Source: Bacillota bacterium (GTDB lineage: Bacteria; Bacillota; UBA4882; UBA10575). From it: a stretch of DNA of 64,000 bases. Both the position numbers and the translations under genes were made by a program. Positions within the stretch are counted from its first letter, which is position 1; each line of letters begins with the position of its first letter. Below the pieces are notes generated by a model that worked only from the letters and a program-made list of their open reading frames with translations, ran no database searches and had not been told where the DNA came from. This document shows, piece after piece, positions 8,452 to 17,074 of this stretch. The DNA lies in the NCBI GenBank assembly GCA_012727895.1, contig JAAYGG010000040.1:1-64000 (forward strand), read 5' to 3'.

Positions 8452-10056
8452 TTAGAGGGTTTCATACGTGCCGTCTATATATGTTATCATCAGGCCTTGC
8501 GTAGTCAAGGAAATGGTTCCCACCTGGACCCCGTCGACTTCGACAGTACCTTTTATATCAGTGGGCGCTTCCTCAATACCGTTGTCAAAAATGATTTGCA
8601 TGGCGATCCGGGCCGGGCCCCAGGTGCTGTTGACCTCCAGATTTATAATTGTCTCGCCCGTATTATTCAATGAGATGTTTAGCTCCCGGGGGATGCCGTT
8701 ATCATACAATTCAAAGGCTATTCTTACATTATACTCGAAACAGGCGGTTTCTTCCACGGATAATTCAACTGCCATGCCGTTCTCGGGGTCGCCCCAAATC
8801 TCCCCTCTAAAGGTAATCTTGCCTTTGGGCCAGTTAGTTTCGGAGTATTCTGCTAAAGGATCATAGGTTGCCGCATTGCCGACCTCCAGTAGAAGCTCAC
8901 CTTCAAGGAAACGCTCGTTCTTGATCTGAACCCCACCGTTCAAGGAGATCTTTGACGGGAGAACCTCGATAGGGACATGCTCATTTTCCACATAGGAAAC
9001 TGCCAGATCCCCCGTAAGCTTTAGATCCATTGTTTCCAGAGTACCGGTTAAGAGGTCTTCCGCGTTTCTACCAAATTGAAGAGAGATTACGTCATATAGT
9101 CGTAGATAATCATCGCTTTGCCAGAACTGGAAATAAGCCTCAACGTCGGTAGTGATGACAGGAAAATCGAAGGGAACTGGTTCTTCTGCTGGTACGTCTA
9201 TCCTGCCCTTAAGGAATGATGAAGGGGCCAAAACAGAATCTTCCATGGTTACATCTATTTCAAAGGTTATTCGGTCTTTTTCTTCTTCTCCCAAGAGATC
9301 CGTGAGGTAAGTCGCGGTTCCCTCGTATCTTAATTTCGGATCGTTTGTACTGGTAATAGTGAATTTGATTCCGTCAGTATCCCCATCGGCTCTGTGCGTA
9401 ATATCATAGAACTCCTCTTCCCGAGTAACCTTCCAAGAGCCGGTTTTAGGTTCTTTATCACCAAGCTCCTCAGGCTCAATTACATCATCCCAGTCATAAT
9501 TACCAGGATTTAAGTATATAAGGGCGGGCAGGAGTTCAAAGACGCTGGTGCTTATCTTCATGGCCATCTCTGCCTGTGGCAGATAAGGAAGGAGTTGTTC
9601 TTCCATCTTCGTCATGACTTCAACTGTCCTATTTTCAGCTAAGGAACCAATGTCGCCGACAACCCGCTGGGTGTCCTTGACAATCTGTTCGGCAAAGACA
9701 GCCAATGAGGGTTCATAAACCTCTACCTCGGCTGAGGCAGTTTTGCCTTTTGCCGCGCATATAACCCTACAATTTCCCGCCTTCTTTCCAGTAAAAACCC
9801 CGTCTTTACTAATCTCCCCTATCCCCTCCGGGTCAACCGTCCAGGTGAAAGTAACACCAGTCATCTCCTTACCCTTTTGATCTTTGGCTGTGGCAGTGAA
9901 TTTCATGGTTCCGCCGGTTACCACCCTGGCTGAGGACGGGGTGATGCTGATGGTTGTTAAGACTGGAGCTTTAGTCTTGGAACACCCTGTCAACCCAAGC
10001 AGCAGGGCCAGGGCAATGAAAAGCCACCAGTATTTCAAAGGCTTATGTAGAAACAC
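8452..10056 (-). CDS. Lipoprotein with an N-terminal bacterial Ig-like (BIG2) domain
   Basis: 534 aa. A signal peptide ends in the lipobox LTGC (Cys near residue 25), so the protein should be lipid-anchored outside the membrane. Residues about 33-115 form a BIG2 domain, opening TTISITPSSARVVTGGTMKF and ending in an ATAKDQKGKEM...GNCRVICAAKGKTASAEVEV pattern of strands. The remaining 400 residues are rich in beta strand and acidic residues and match no family I know. The start is GTG with AGGAGG eight bases upstream. It is flanked by terminators on both sides, so it is a monocistronic unit. A role in surface adhesion or cell-wall binding is only a guess from the Ig-like domain. Confidence 0.82.
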   Translation of the reverse strand: MFLHKPLKYWWLFIALALLLGLTGCSKTKAPVLTTISITPSSARVVTGGTMKFTATAKDQKGKEMTGVTFTWTVDPEGIGEISKDGVFTGKKAGNCRVICAAKGKTASAEVEVYEPSLAVFAEQIVKDTQRVVGDIGSLAENRTVEVMTKMEEQLLPYLPQAEMAMKISTSVFELLPALIYLNPGNYDWDDVIEPEELGDKEPKTGSWKVTREEEFYDITHRADGDTDGIKFTITSTNDPKLRYEGTATYLTDLLGEEEKDRITFEIDVTMEDSVLAPSSFLKGRIDVPAEEPVPFDFPVITTDVEAYFQFWQSDDYLRLYDVISLQFGRNAEDLLTGTLETMDLKLTGDLAVSYVENEHVPIEVLPSKISLNGGVQIKNERFLEGELLLEVGNAATYDPLAEYSETNWPKGKITFRGEIWGDPENGMAVELSVEETACFEYNVRIAFELYDNGIPRELNISLNNTGETIINLEVNSTWGPARIAMQIIFDNGIEEAPTDIKGTVEVDGVQVGTISLTTQGLMITYIDGTYETL

Positions 10057-10170
10057 CTAAAAAACCTCCTTTTTTGTTTAAAATAATTTCATAGATTGTA
10101 TAATTCAATATAATTTTTGGAAATCCTCCAATGTAAACTTTTTTAAACTTTGGTCATGGATTTTCATAAT

Positions 10171-10199
10171 AAAAAACACCCTCTTAATGGGTGTTTTTT
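10171..10199 (-). terminator. Bidirectional terminator after ytxC
   Basis: AAAAAACACCC, a short loop, then GGGTGTTTTTT. The A/T runs on both sides make it work in either direction. On the minus strand it closes the ytxC gene. Confidence 0.88.
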
Positions 10200-10222
10200 G
10201 CAGTGTTTTTATCCCCACGTGC

Positions 10223-11107
10223 TCACAGTTTTTTTGGACCGCTGCTGCCGGGCCTTTCAAAGTGGCGGCAAACATCGCAGTTCCCGCAGAAGACCACCCG
10301 GTCTTTGAAGATGCTGACCATGGTTTCGGCCTCCTCCGGCGCCCCATTGTGGTGGAGGACTATGCGCTGGGGAGCCAGGGTAATCAAGGCGCTCAACAAG
10401 AGGTCTTTATGCCTGAACTCCTCCCCTTTCTCTTCGCCCAGCACCTGCCGGAGGTACTTCTCTTCCAAGGGCTTTTTCTCTTCGTCCAGGAGAAAAAACT
10501 CTTCCGGGCTGAAAAAAAGCACATGGACCTCGTCAATCCGCGGTTCCTGGATTTCCACAAAATATTGGAGGAGTTTGATGAATTCCTGGTATTCTTTGTC
10601 CGCCAGGAAATTGTCGATTATTTCCTCAAGGCGCTCTTTCAATTCGAGGAAATAATCTTTCAACCGGAACCGCAAAAAGCCTTCCAAAAAAATACGGTCA
10701 TTTTCCCTGAGAAAATCCTCGACTTCCTTTTGAACCCGGGCCAGGCGCCGCTCAGCCCCGGATTCATTCAAGGAGGAAACAACCTGGTCGCAGAGGAGCC
10801 AGGCTTCTTCCTTGGAAAGGTAAGGATGGTCGATGCGGGTCATCCGGTAGACAAAATCCTTGGAAACGTCCCCCAAAAGCAACGTGCTGACGATCGGAGA
10901 AATGGTGGTGCGGAGAGTTTCTTCCGGTTTCTTCCCGTCTTTTCCCGGGGCGTCATTGAGGATACAGGCAATAAAGGCATAACCCCCCAATTGGTGGGGT
11001 TTTATATCAATAAAAATCCCGTTCTCTTTGACCCGGGAAAACTCCTTATCCAGATTCCGCTGCAAATCAGGGAGAGACTGGCGGGTGCCAATATAAATGG
11101 CGGGCAT
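10223..11107 (-). CDS. ytxC: YtxC-like sporulation protein
   Basis: 294 aa, the usual YtxC length. The central helical block around residues 110-190 (RVQKEVEDFLRENDRIFLEG, then FRLKDYFLELKERLEE) and the VDEVHVLFF-like strand region resemble the YtxC family of uncharacterised sporulation-associated proteins. The C-terminus has a CGNCDVC cluster. The ATG at 11107 has AGGAGGGGGAACC upstream; a longer frame to 11164 has no such site. In Bacillus the gene is linked to sporulation but its biochemical job is not known. It lies between the GH13 gene and the terminator at 10171. Confidence 0.75.
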   Translation of the reverse strand: MPAIYIGTRQSLPDLQRNLDKEFSRVKENGIFIDIKPHQLGGYAFIACILNDAPGKDGKKPEETLRTTISPIVSTLLLGDVSKDFVYRMTRIDHPYLSKEEAWLLCDQVVSSLNESGAERRLARVQKEVEDFLRENDRIFLEGFLRFRLKDYFLELKERLEEIIDNFLADKEYQEFIKLLQYFVEIQEPRIDEVHVLFFSPEEFFLLDEEKKPLEEKYLRQVLGEEKGEEFRHKDLLLSALITLAPQRIVLHHNGAPEEAETMVSIFKDRVVFCGNCDVCRHFERPGSSGPKKL

Positions 11108-11221
11108 GGTTCCCCCTCCTCTATGGATATTATATGGGCAGAGGGAGAAGGGATATACAGTCAAGTTACAGTAAAACCCCTTTTTCCTGGGACTCTGTCG
11201 TTTTTTTCTTATTCCGGATTA

Positions 11222-13501
11222 TTATCCGGGTACATTTACCACCTGTGCTTCAAGAGGGCTTTCCCATTTAAAAATAAACCCGCTGGACGACGGGAGAACA
11301 AAATCCACCACCTCCGGCCAGGCAGCGACCGCCCCCGGGTCATGCACCGAGTTGTCGCCTTCGGGCGGCAAGTCATTCACGCGGTCAATATCCGCCAGCC
11401 GCACCCAAATCCCGGGCCTGGGAAATTCCAGGTTGACGGTGACGTCAAAAGCTTCAAAATTCAGCAGGACCACCATCTCCTCCCACGGGGCGTCCCCGGG
11501 CCGCGTGGCCCAGCCAATCACTCTCCGCCCGCCGCCCCGTGCTTCATCGAGCCAAGGGCCGATGAGCCACGAGAACTTCCCTTCTTCCGCCGGGTTATAG
11601 CCGTAAATACGCAACCCGGGATAACGGCGGCGCAGGGAGATTAGGCGCCGGGCCCATTCGTAATACTGGCTTTTCTTCGCCAATTCGCTCCAGTTCAGAT
11701 CGATCCGGTTCCGGGGACGCTCGACCCCGAACTCCTGTCCCATGTAGATCATGGGTTGCCCCAGGGCCACGATGGTGGCAAAGAGTCCCAACCGGGATTT
11801 CCTTTCCTTGGCCGCCTCACTGGAAAGCTCAGCCCCGGCGGTGGCCACTTCGTAAGGGACGCTGTGTTCGTCATGGCTCTCGCAGTAGTTGATGACATTG
11901 TTGGTATGGGCGGCAAAAAAGTCGCGGCAGAAATAGAAGAAACTGCCGAGGCGTTCCGGCGAATCATCGGTCCAGTCTTCAAAAACCCCCTCTCTGAGCA
12001 GGGCCTTGATTTTATCATGGAAAGGGTCGCACCATTGGGCATAGCCGTTGTATCCTTCCAAATTAAGATCCGGCTCATTCGGGAGGTTCTCCGCAATCAA
12101 CAGGCAGTCGGGTTTAAAGCCGGTATCCTTGATCTCATGGGCCAGGCGGCGCAGGAAATTGTGGTCCATCCAACTGCTGTGGGTGGCGTCAAACCGGAAG
12201 CCGTCCACATGGTATTCGCGGATGAACATCTTACAGGCGTCGATGAGCATATTCTGGACCTCGTCCTTCTCCGTGGCCACCCGGTTTCCCCAGGGGGTTT
12301 CGCCGTTAAAGTAAAAACCGCCCGGAGTGCCGTCGTGAATAATCTCCCACAAGGGGTTGAATGTGTTGGAAGTATGGTTGAAGACCTGGTCGACAATGAC
12401 CGCCAGGCCTTGCCTGTGGGCGGCGTCGACCAGAGCCCGGAAATCATCGCAGGTGCCAAAGTCCCGCTCAATGGTCATAAAGCCGCACGGGTCATAACCC
12501 AGCCGGTCGGGGCCCAGGGCGGTCGGCGCCTCAGAAGTGGGCATCAAAGCCAGGGCCGTTACCCCCAGGCGGTTAAAGTAGCCGTCCAGGATCCGGCGGG
12601 TCACACCGCGAAAGGTGCCGGCGATCTCCTCCGGGATCTCCGGATCTTCACCGGTAAACCCATAAACGTTCAGTTCATAAATGATCAACCGGTCCATCGG
12701 CGGGGTCCGCCAGTTACCGTCCTTCCATAGATAGACCGTGGGGTCGATTAACTGGCAGTTGTTGGTGTTGTAATCCGGGCCGTAGCGGCGGGCGTAGGGG
12801 TCTTGAACCATGCGGACCGGCCGCTGTTCGTTGTTGAGGGGAACGCCGCCCACCACCAGGAATTTATAGAGATTTTTCCGGGCATCGGCCGGATCGGGAA
12901 GGGCTGTTCTTAAGAGCCAGATATTCGGCTCGTCGTTATAACCGCGGTAGAGTTTCATAGGGAGGAATTTCTCCGGATCCGGGTTAGGGTGGTAGGGCGA
13001 CTGCCAGTCATTGAAATTGCCAACCACATAGACCCGGGCCGCCCTGGGATGGAAGAACCCGAAGAGGGTGGTCCCGTCCAGCAAATAATGGGCGCCGAGC
13101 AACGAAACGGCGCCCTTACCGCTGACATCCGTATCGGGGAGATAGAGGTTTTTCCCGGCGATCCCTTTGATCTCCTCATAAACTTCCCTGGTGGAACCGG
13201 CGGGTTTTTCCGGTCGGACCGGGTAGATCTCTTCATGGCGGGCAACAGTCCAGATCTCCCTGCCGAAATGCTGGCCGTAGCAGCGGATAAATTTTTCCCG
13301 CACCCTCTTTTCGCCCTGCCGGTCGGCAAAGCAAAAACAGAAGTAATTCCGCCTGAGCGTGAACTGGAAGACAGGGCCGTAATCATCCCAGCCGCCGGGG
13401 TGAACCTCGTGGACGGCCCCATCCTGCTGGGGAAACCAAAAAAGTAAAACCGGGTTGGCAAAGCCCAATTCCTGCGGGGCATGGATCTTTACCTGATGCA
13501 T
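11222..13501 (-). CDS. GH13 alpha-glucan-active enzyme, branching-enzyme-like
   Basis: 759 aa. Domains in order: an N-terminal beta domain (1-100) ending REIWTVARHEEIYPVRP, reminiscent of CBM41; a CBM48-type domain (about 145-260, FHPRAARVYVVGNFNDWQ); then the GH13 barrel. The four catalytic regions are intact: VIVDQVFNH (371-376), GFRFDATH with nucleophile Asp438, LIAENL with acid/base Glu471, and CESHDEHS with Asp544. It therefore acts on alpha-1,4/1,6-glucan; whether it branches, debranches or hydrolyses is not settled. The start at 13501 is chosen because AAGGAG lies 9 bp upstream; the frame extends to 13540 but there encodes its own ribosome site. GlgP at 17.1 kb fits a shared role in glycogen turnover. 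Confidence 0.87.
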   Translation of the reverse strand: MHQVKIHAPQELGFANPVLLFWFPQQDGAVHEVHPGGWDDYGPVFQFTLRRNYFCFCFADRQGEKRVREKFIRCYGQHFGREIWTVARHEEIYPVRPEKPAGSTREVYEEIKGIAGKNLYLPDTDVSGKGAVSLLGAHYLLDGTTLFGFFHPRAARVYVVGNFNDWQSPYHPNPDPEKFLPMKLYRGYNDEPNIWLLRTALPDPADARKNLYKFLVVGGVPLNNEQRPVRMVQDPYARRYGPDYNTNNCQLIDPTVYLWKDGNWRTPPMDRLIIYELNVYGFTGEDPEIPEEIAGTFRGVTRRILDGYFNRLGVTALALMPTSEAPTALGPDRLGYDPCGFMTIERDFGTCDDFRALVDAAHRQGLAVIVDQVFNHTSNTFNPLWEIIHDGTPGGFYFNGETPWGNRVATEKDEVQNMLIDACKMFIREYHVDGFRFDATHSSWMDHNFLRRLAHEIKDTGFKPDCLLIAENLPNEPDLNLEGYNGYAQWCDPFHDKIKALLREGVFEDWTDDSPERLGSFFYFCRDFFAAHTNNVINYCESHDEHSVPYEVATAGAELSSEAAKERKSRLGLFATIVALGQPMIYMGQEFGVERPRNRIDLNWSELAKKSQYYEWARRLISLRRRYPGLRIYGYNPAEEGKFSWLIGPWLDEARGGGRRVIGWATRPGDAPWEEMVVLLNFEAFDVTVNLEFPRPGIWVRLADIDRVNDLPPEGDNSVHDPGAVAAWPEVVDFVLPSSSGFIFKWESPLEAQVVNVPG

Positions 13502-13705
13502 CTCCTCTTTCTCCTTGTCCAGCTTTTTTCGCAGATACACAAGTAAAGTATGCCCCGGTTAACCCGGTTTCAGTTAAAAAGGTATCCCGGTTTTATTATT
13601 CCGGTTCAGTTCCGGTACAGTTCTATTCTCCCGTTTTTTATCCTTCTTCCGGTTATCCCCTGGGAATTTCCGAAGGTTTCTCCTTTTAAGGGATCACCTG
13701 TCGAT

Positions 13706-16441
13706 CTACCCGATGGCATCCAGGCATTTCGGGCATAATCCGGGATGGTCCGGATTGGCGCCTACTTCTTCATGGTAAATCCAGCACCGCTGGCACTTGT
13801 CGCCCAGGGCCCTTTCCACCTTTACCTCCAACTCCTCCCCACCGGTGAACTCCGTTTCCACCTGCGAGACAATGAAGAGGGTGGCCAGGTCTTCCCGGAA
13901 ATGCCCCACCAGTTCCTGCAGGGCGGGGGGTACGAAAAGACGCACCCGGGCCTCCAGCGAGCTCCCGATTAACTTGTCGGCCCTGGCTTTTTCCAGCGCC
14001 CGCGAAACTTCCTCCCGGATCTTCATAAACCGGTCCCACCGCTCTTCCAGTTCCGGGTCAAGGTACTCGTCGGTAAACCCGGGCCAGGAGACCAGGTGGA
14101 CGCTCTCCTCCTCCTTGTATCCGGCGGGCATATGCCGCCAGATCTCCTCGGCGGTATGCACCAGGACCGGGGCGATCATCTTCACCAGGTTGCGGAGGAT
14201 GATATAGAGCACGGTCTGGGCCGCCCGCCGGCCCGGGTCGTTGGCCGCCAGGGTATAGAGGCGGTCTTTAATAACATCCAGGTAGAAGGCGCTCAGATCC
14301 ACAGCGCAGAAGTTGTGGACCGCATGGTAGATATGGTGGAACTGGTAATTGTCATAGGCATCCGTCACTTTCCGCAGGAGCCTCTCCATCTTCAACAGGG
14401 CCCAGCGGTCCAGTTCCGGCAGGTCTTTGTAGGCCACGGCGTCCTCCGGCTTAAAATCGTACAGGTTCCCCAGGAGGAAACGGGCGGTATTCCGGATCCG
14501 CCGGTAGACCTCGGCCAGTTGCTTAAGGATGTTCAGGGAAAGCCTGATATCGGCCTGGTAATCCGAGGAGGCCACCCAGAGCCGGAGGATGTCGGCGCCG
14601 AAATCATTAATGATCTTCTCCGGCGCCACCACATTCCCCAGGGACTTGGACATCTTCCGCCCTTCCTCGTCCACGAGGAAACCGTGGGTCAGAACCGCAC
14701 GGTACGGCGCCTTGCCGGTGACCGCCACCGAGGTCAGGAGGGAGGACTGGAACCAACCCCGGTGCTGGTCGCTGCCTTCCAGGTAGAGATCGGCCGGCCA
14801 GGAAAGCTCCGGCCACTGGGTCAGAACCGCCAGGTGACTGGAGCCGGAATCAAACCAGACATCCATGATATCCTTTTCTTTGGTAAAGGTCTTGCCGCCA
14901 CATTCCGGGCAGGCAAAATCCGGTCCCAGGATCTCCGCGGCTTCGTACTTGAACCAGGCATCCGAACCCTCCCTGGCAAAAAGCTCCTTGACCCGGGTGA
15001 TGGTCTCATCGTTAATCACCGGTTTTTCACAGTTTGAACAGTAGAAGATGGGTAGCGGTACGCCCCAAGCCCGCTGCCGGGAGATGCACCAGTCGCTTCT
15101 CTGCCGGACCATATTGCCGATGCGCTCTTCTCCCCAGGCCGGGATCCACCGCACCTCGCCGATGGCTTGTAAAACCTGATCCCGGTAGCCTTCGATGGAA
15201 GCAAACCATTGGGGTGTGGCCCGGAAGATCACCGGGTTCTTGCAACGCCAGCAATGGGGGTACTGGTGAAGGATCTTGCCGGCTTTCAGCAGGCTTCCGG
15301 CTGCCGTCATATCGTCAATCAGCGCCCGGTTGGCCGCTTCCAGTTTCATCCCGGCATACTTGGGAACCTCATCGGTAAACTCCCCTGTCGCCGAAACCGG
15401 GGAGAAGATTCGCAGGTTGTACTTGACCCCGACCTCAAAGTCTTCCAGCCCGTGGCCGGGCGCGGTATGGACGCACCCGGTACCGGCTTCCAGGGTGACA
15501 TGTTCACCCAGGATCAACGGGGAGTTCCAATCCATAAAGGGATGACGGCACTCGACCCCTTCCAGATCCGACCCGCGGAAGGTTTTTTCACTGGCGGTGA
15601 TCTCAATACCGGTTTCCTCGGCAAAGCCGGCCAGAAGTTCGCTGGCCACCAGGTACCGGTCGTCGCCGGCGCGGGCCAGGGTATATTCGTAATCCGGGTG
15701 GAGGCAGATGGCCAGGTTCGCCGGGAGCGTCCAGGGGGTCGTAGTCCAGATCACCACATAGGTCCGGTCCTCCGGGAGCACCCCTTTCCCGTCAACCACC
15801 GGGAAGCGCACATAGATGGAGGGCGACTCCCGGTCCTTATATTCAATCTCCGCCTCCGCCAGGGCCGTTTCACAAGTGGGACACCAAAAGACCGGCTTCA
15901 AGCCCCGGTAAATATAGCCTTTTTTTGCCATTTCCCCAAAGACCTCAATCTGTTTTGCCTCATATTTGGGGAAAAGGGTCATGTAGGATTCAGACCACAA
16001 ACCCCAGACCCCCAGGCGCTTGAACTCCTCTTCCTGGATGGCACGGTATTTTTCCGCGTAGGCGCGGCACTTTCCCCTAAATTCCAGCGGGCTGAGGGCA
16101 TGCCGGTTGATCCGGGTTTCCTTAATCACCTGCTGCTCGATGGGCAAACCATGGGTGTCCCAGCCGTGCACCATCGGTGTATAATACCCCTGCATATTCC
16201 GGAACTTGACAATTATGTCCTTCAAGGTTTTATTCATGGCGTGGCCGGTATGGATGTGCCCGTTGGCGTAGGGAGGCCCGTCATGAAGGATAAAACTCTT
16301 CTTCCCCCGGTTTTTCTCCAACAACCGGTCGTAGATCCGGTTCTCCCGCCAATATTTTTGGATCTCCGGTTCCCGCTGGGGAAGGTTCCCTCGCATCGGG
16401 AAATCGGTGGACGGCAGATTTAAGGTTTGGTCGTAATTCAT
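13706..16441 (-). CDS. ileS: Isoleucyl-tRNA synthetase
   Basis: Charges tRNA-Ile. 911 aa, the normal bacterial length. The class I HIGH-type motif is PPYANGHIHTGH at about 56-67, the KMSKS loop lies near 595, and the editing insert contains the WTTTPWTLPAN strand. The C-terminal zinc site CQRCW...CPKC marks the form with a zinc finger. The start ATG follows GGAGGTG with six-base spacing; the frame extends five codons further without a ribosome site. Expression is controlled by the T-box immediately upstream. A gap of 204 bp separates it from the GH13 gene. Confidence 0.97.
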   Translation of the reverse strand: MNYDQTLNLPSTDFPMRGNLPQREPEIQKYWRENRIYDRLLEKNRGKKSFILHDGPPYANGHIHTGHAMNKTLKDIIVKFRNMQGYYTPMVHGWDTHGLPIEQQVIKETRINRHALSPLEFRGKCRAYAEKYRAIQEEEFKRLGVWGLWSESYMTLFPKYEAKQIEVFGEMAKKGYIYRGLKPVFWCPTCETALAEAEIEYKDRESPSIYVRFPVVDGKGVLPEDRTYVVIWTTTPWTLPANLAICLHPDYEYTLARAGDDRYLVASELLAGFAEETGIEITASEKTFRGSDLEGVECRHPFMDWNSPLILGEHVTLEAGTGCVHTAPGHGLEDFEVGVKYNLRIFSPVSATGEFTDEVPKYAGMKLEAANRALIDDMTAAGSLLKAGKILHQYPHCWRCKNPVIFRATPQWFASIEGYRDQVLQAIGEVRWIPAWGEERIGNMVRQRSDWCISRQRAWGVPLPIFYCSNCEKPVINDETITRVKELFAREGSDAWFKYEAAEILGPDFACPECGGKTFTKEKDIMDVWFDSGSSHLAVLTQWPELSWPADLYLEGSDQHRGWFQSSLLTSVAVTGKAPYRAVLTHGFLVDEEGRKMSKSLGNVVAPEKIINDFGADILRLWVASSDYQADIRLSLNILKQLAEVYRRIRNTARFLLGNLYDFKPEDAVAYKDLPELDRWALLKMERLLRKVTDAYDNYQFHHIYHAVHNFCAVDLSAFYLDVIKDRLYTLAANDPGRRAAQTVLYIILRNLVKMIAPVLVHTAEEIWRHMPAGYKEEESVHLVSWPGFTDEYLDPELEERWDRFMKIREEVSRALEKARADKLIGSSLEARVRLFVPPALQELVGHFREDLATLFIVSQVETEFTGGEELEVKVERALGDKCQRCWIYHEEVGANPDHPGLCPKCLDAIG

Positions 16442-16471
16442 TAAAATCACCTCCAAAAAAGGTTAACGGAC

Positions 16472-16705
16472 GAAAAAAAAACGTCCCTTTTCGGGACGGG
16501 TTGTTTGGGACCCGCGGTACCACCCAATTTGCTTGAGAGCCGCTTTCCAGTGGGATAACGGCCACTAGCCGTTCCTCCTTACTTGGTTTGGGTTCGGGAG
16601 GAAACTCCGGGGTGATTTTCGCCTGGAACCCGTACCGGTTCTCACCAGCCACCGGCTCTCTGCACCGGCCTTCCAGGTTACTCTTCCCCGTCATCGCTGT
16701 TCTTT
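16472..16705 (-). ncRNA. T-box leader riboswitch of ileS (isoleucine specifier)
   Basis: On the minus strand the leader shows the Stem I AGTA element (GAAGAGTAA), the conserved AGAGAGCCGGTGGCTGG region, and a specifier loop AAAATCACC in which ATC, an Ile codon, is at 16614-16616 and is followed by a purine. The T-box proper TGGGTGGTACCGCG lies at 16513-16526. It ends in a terminator GTCCCGAAAAGGGAC plus nine T at 16472-16500. Uncharged tRNA-Ile should stabilise the antiterminator and allow ileS transcription. The 5' end is approximate. Confidence 0.95.
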
Positions 16706-17074
16706 ATATTTCCAGTTTTTATTTTGAGTTTTTATATAAATATTATTATATCTCCCTTTCTTCTCCGGGTCAAGCCAGAACTTGCCGTAGAAGCCGCCGG
16801 CACTAGGTGACCCGGTAGGGCGGCCCGGTAGATCCACAAGCTGGCCTGCTATATCTATTCTACCATTTTAACCGGGCGTTACAAGTACCGGTAAATAGCC
16901 TGGAAATAATTAAAGCTGTTTCTAGCAGGTCTTTTATGCTATAGTAAAAATAGACCCGAGGTAAAAATAAAATTAAAAGTATCATTTTCTTTCTTCTCTT
17001 CTTACCACCGGTGTTGGCCCCGGGTTTTTCGCATGGAAAATATTGAGTAAAATGGTCGCAGGAGGTTGGAACCT
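16706..17074. other. Divergent intergenic region between ileS leader and glgP
   Basis: About 370 bp without a gene. It holds the ileS promoter (16745-16773, minus) and AT-rich DNA. On the plus strand the extended -10 TGCTATAGT at 16937-16945 is the best candidate for the glgP promoter, though its -35 region (around 16917) is poor. No convincing small ORF was seen. Confidence 0.45.
16745..16773 (-). promoter_or_regulatory. Sigma-A promoter of the T-box-ileS unit
   Basis: On the minus strand TTGACC, exactly 17 bp, then TATAAT. It lies about 40-50 bp upstream of the T-box Stem I, at the expected place. Confidence 0.8.

Noticed and set aside
10187-11644. Long plus-strand frame (485 codons) opposite ytxC and the GH13 gene
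   Set aside because: Antisense to genes with clear family motifs; Pro/Arg/Gly-rich composition and no ribosome site. It is a shadow of high G+C coding DNA.
14096-16423. Plus-strand frames of 313 and 404 codons opposite ileS
   Set aside because: The minus strand encodes complete ileS with all catalytic motifs; the frames are shadows.
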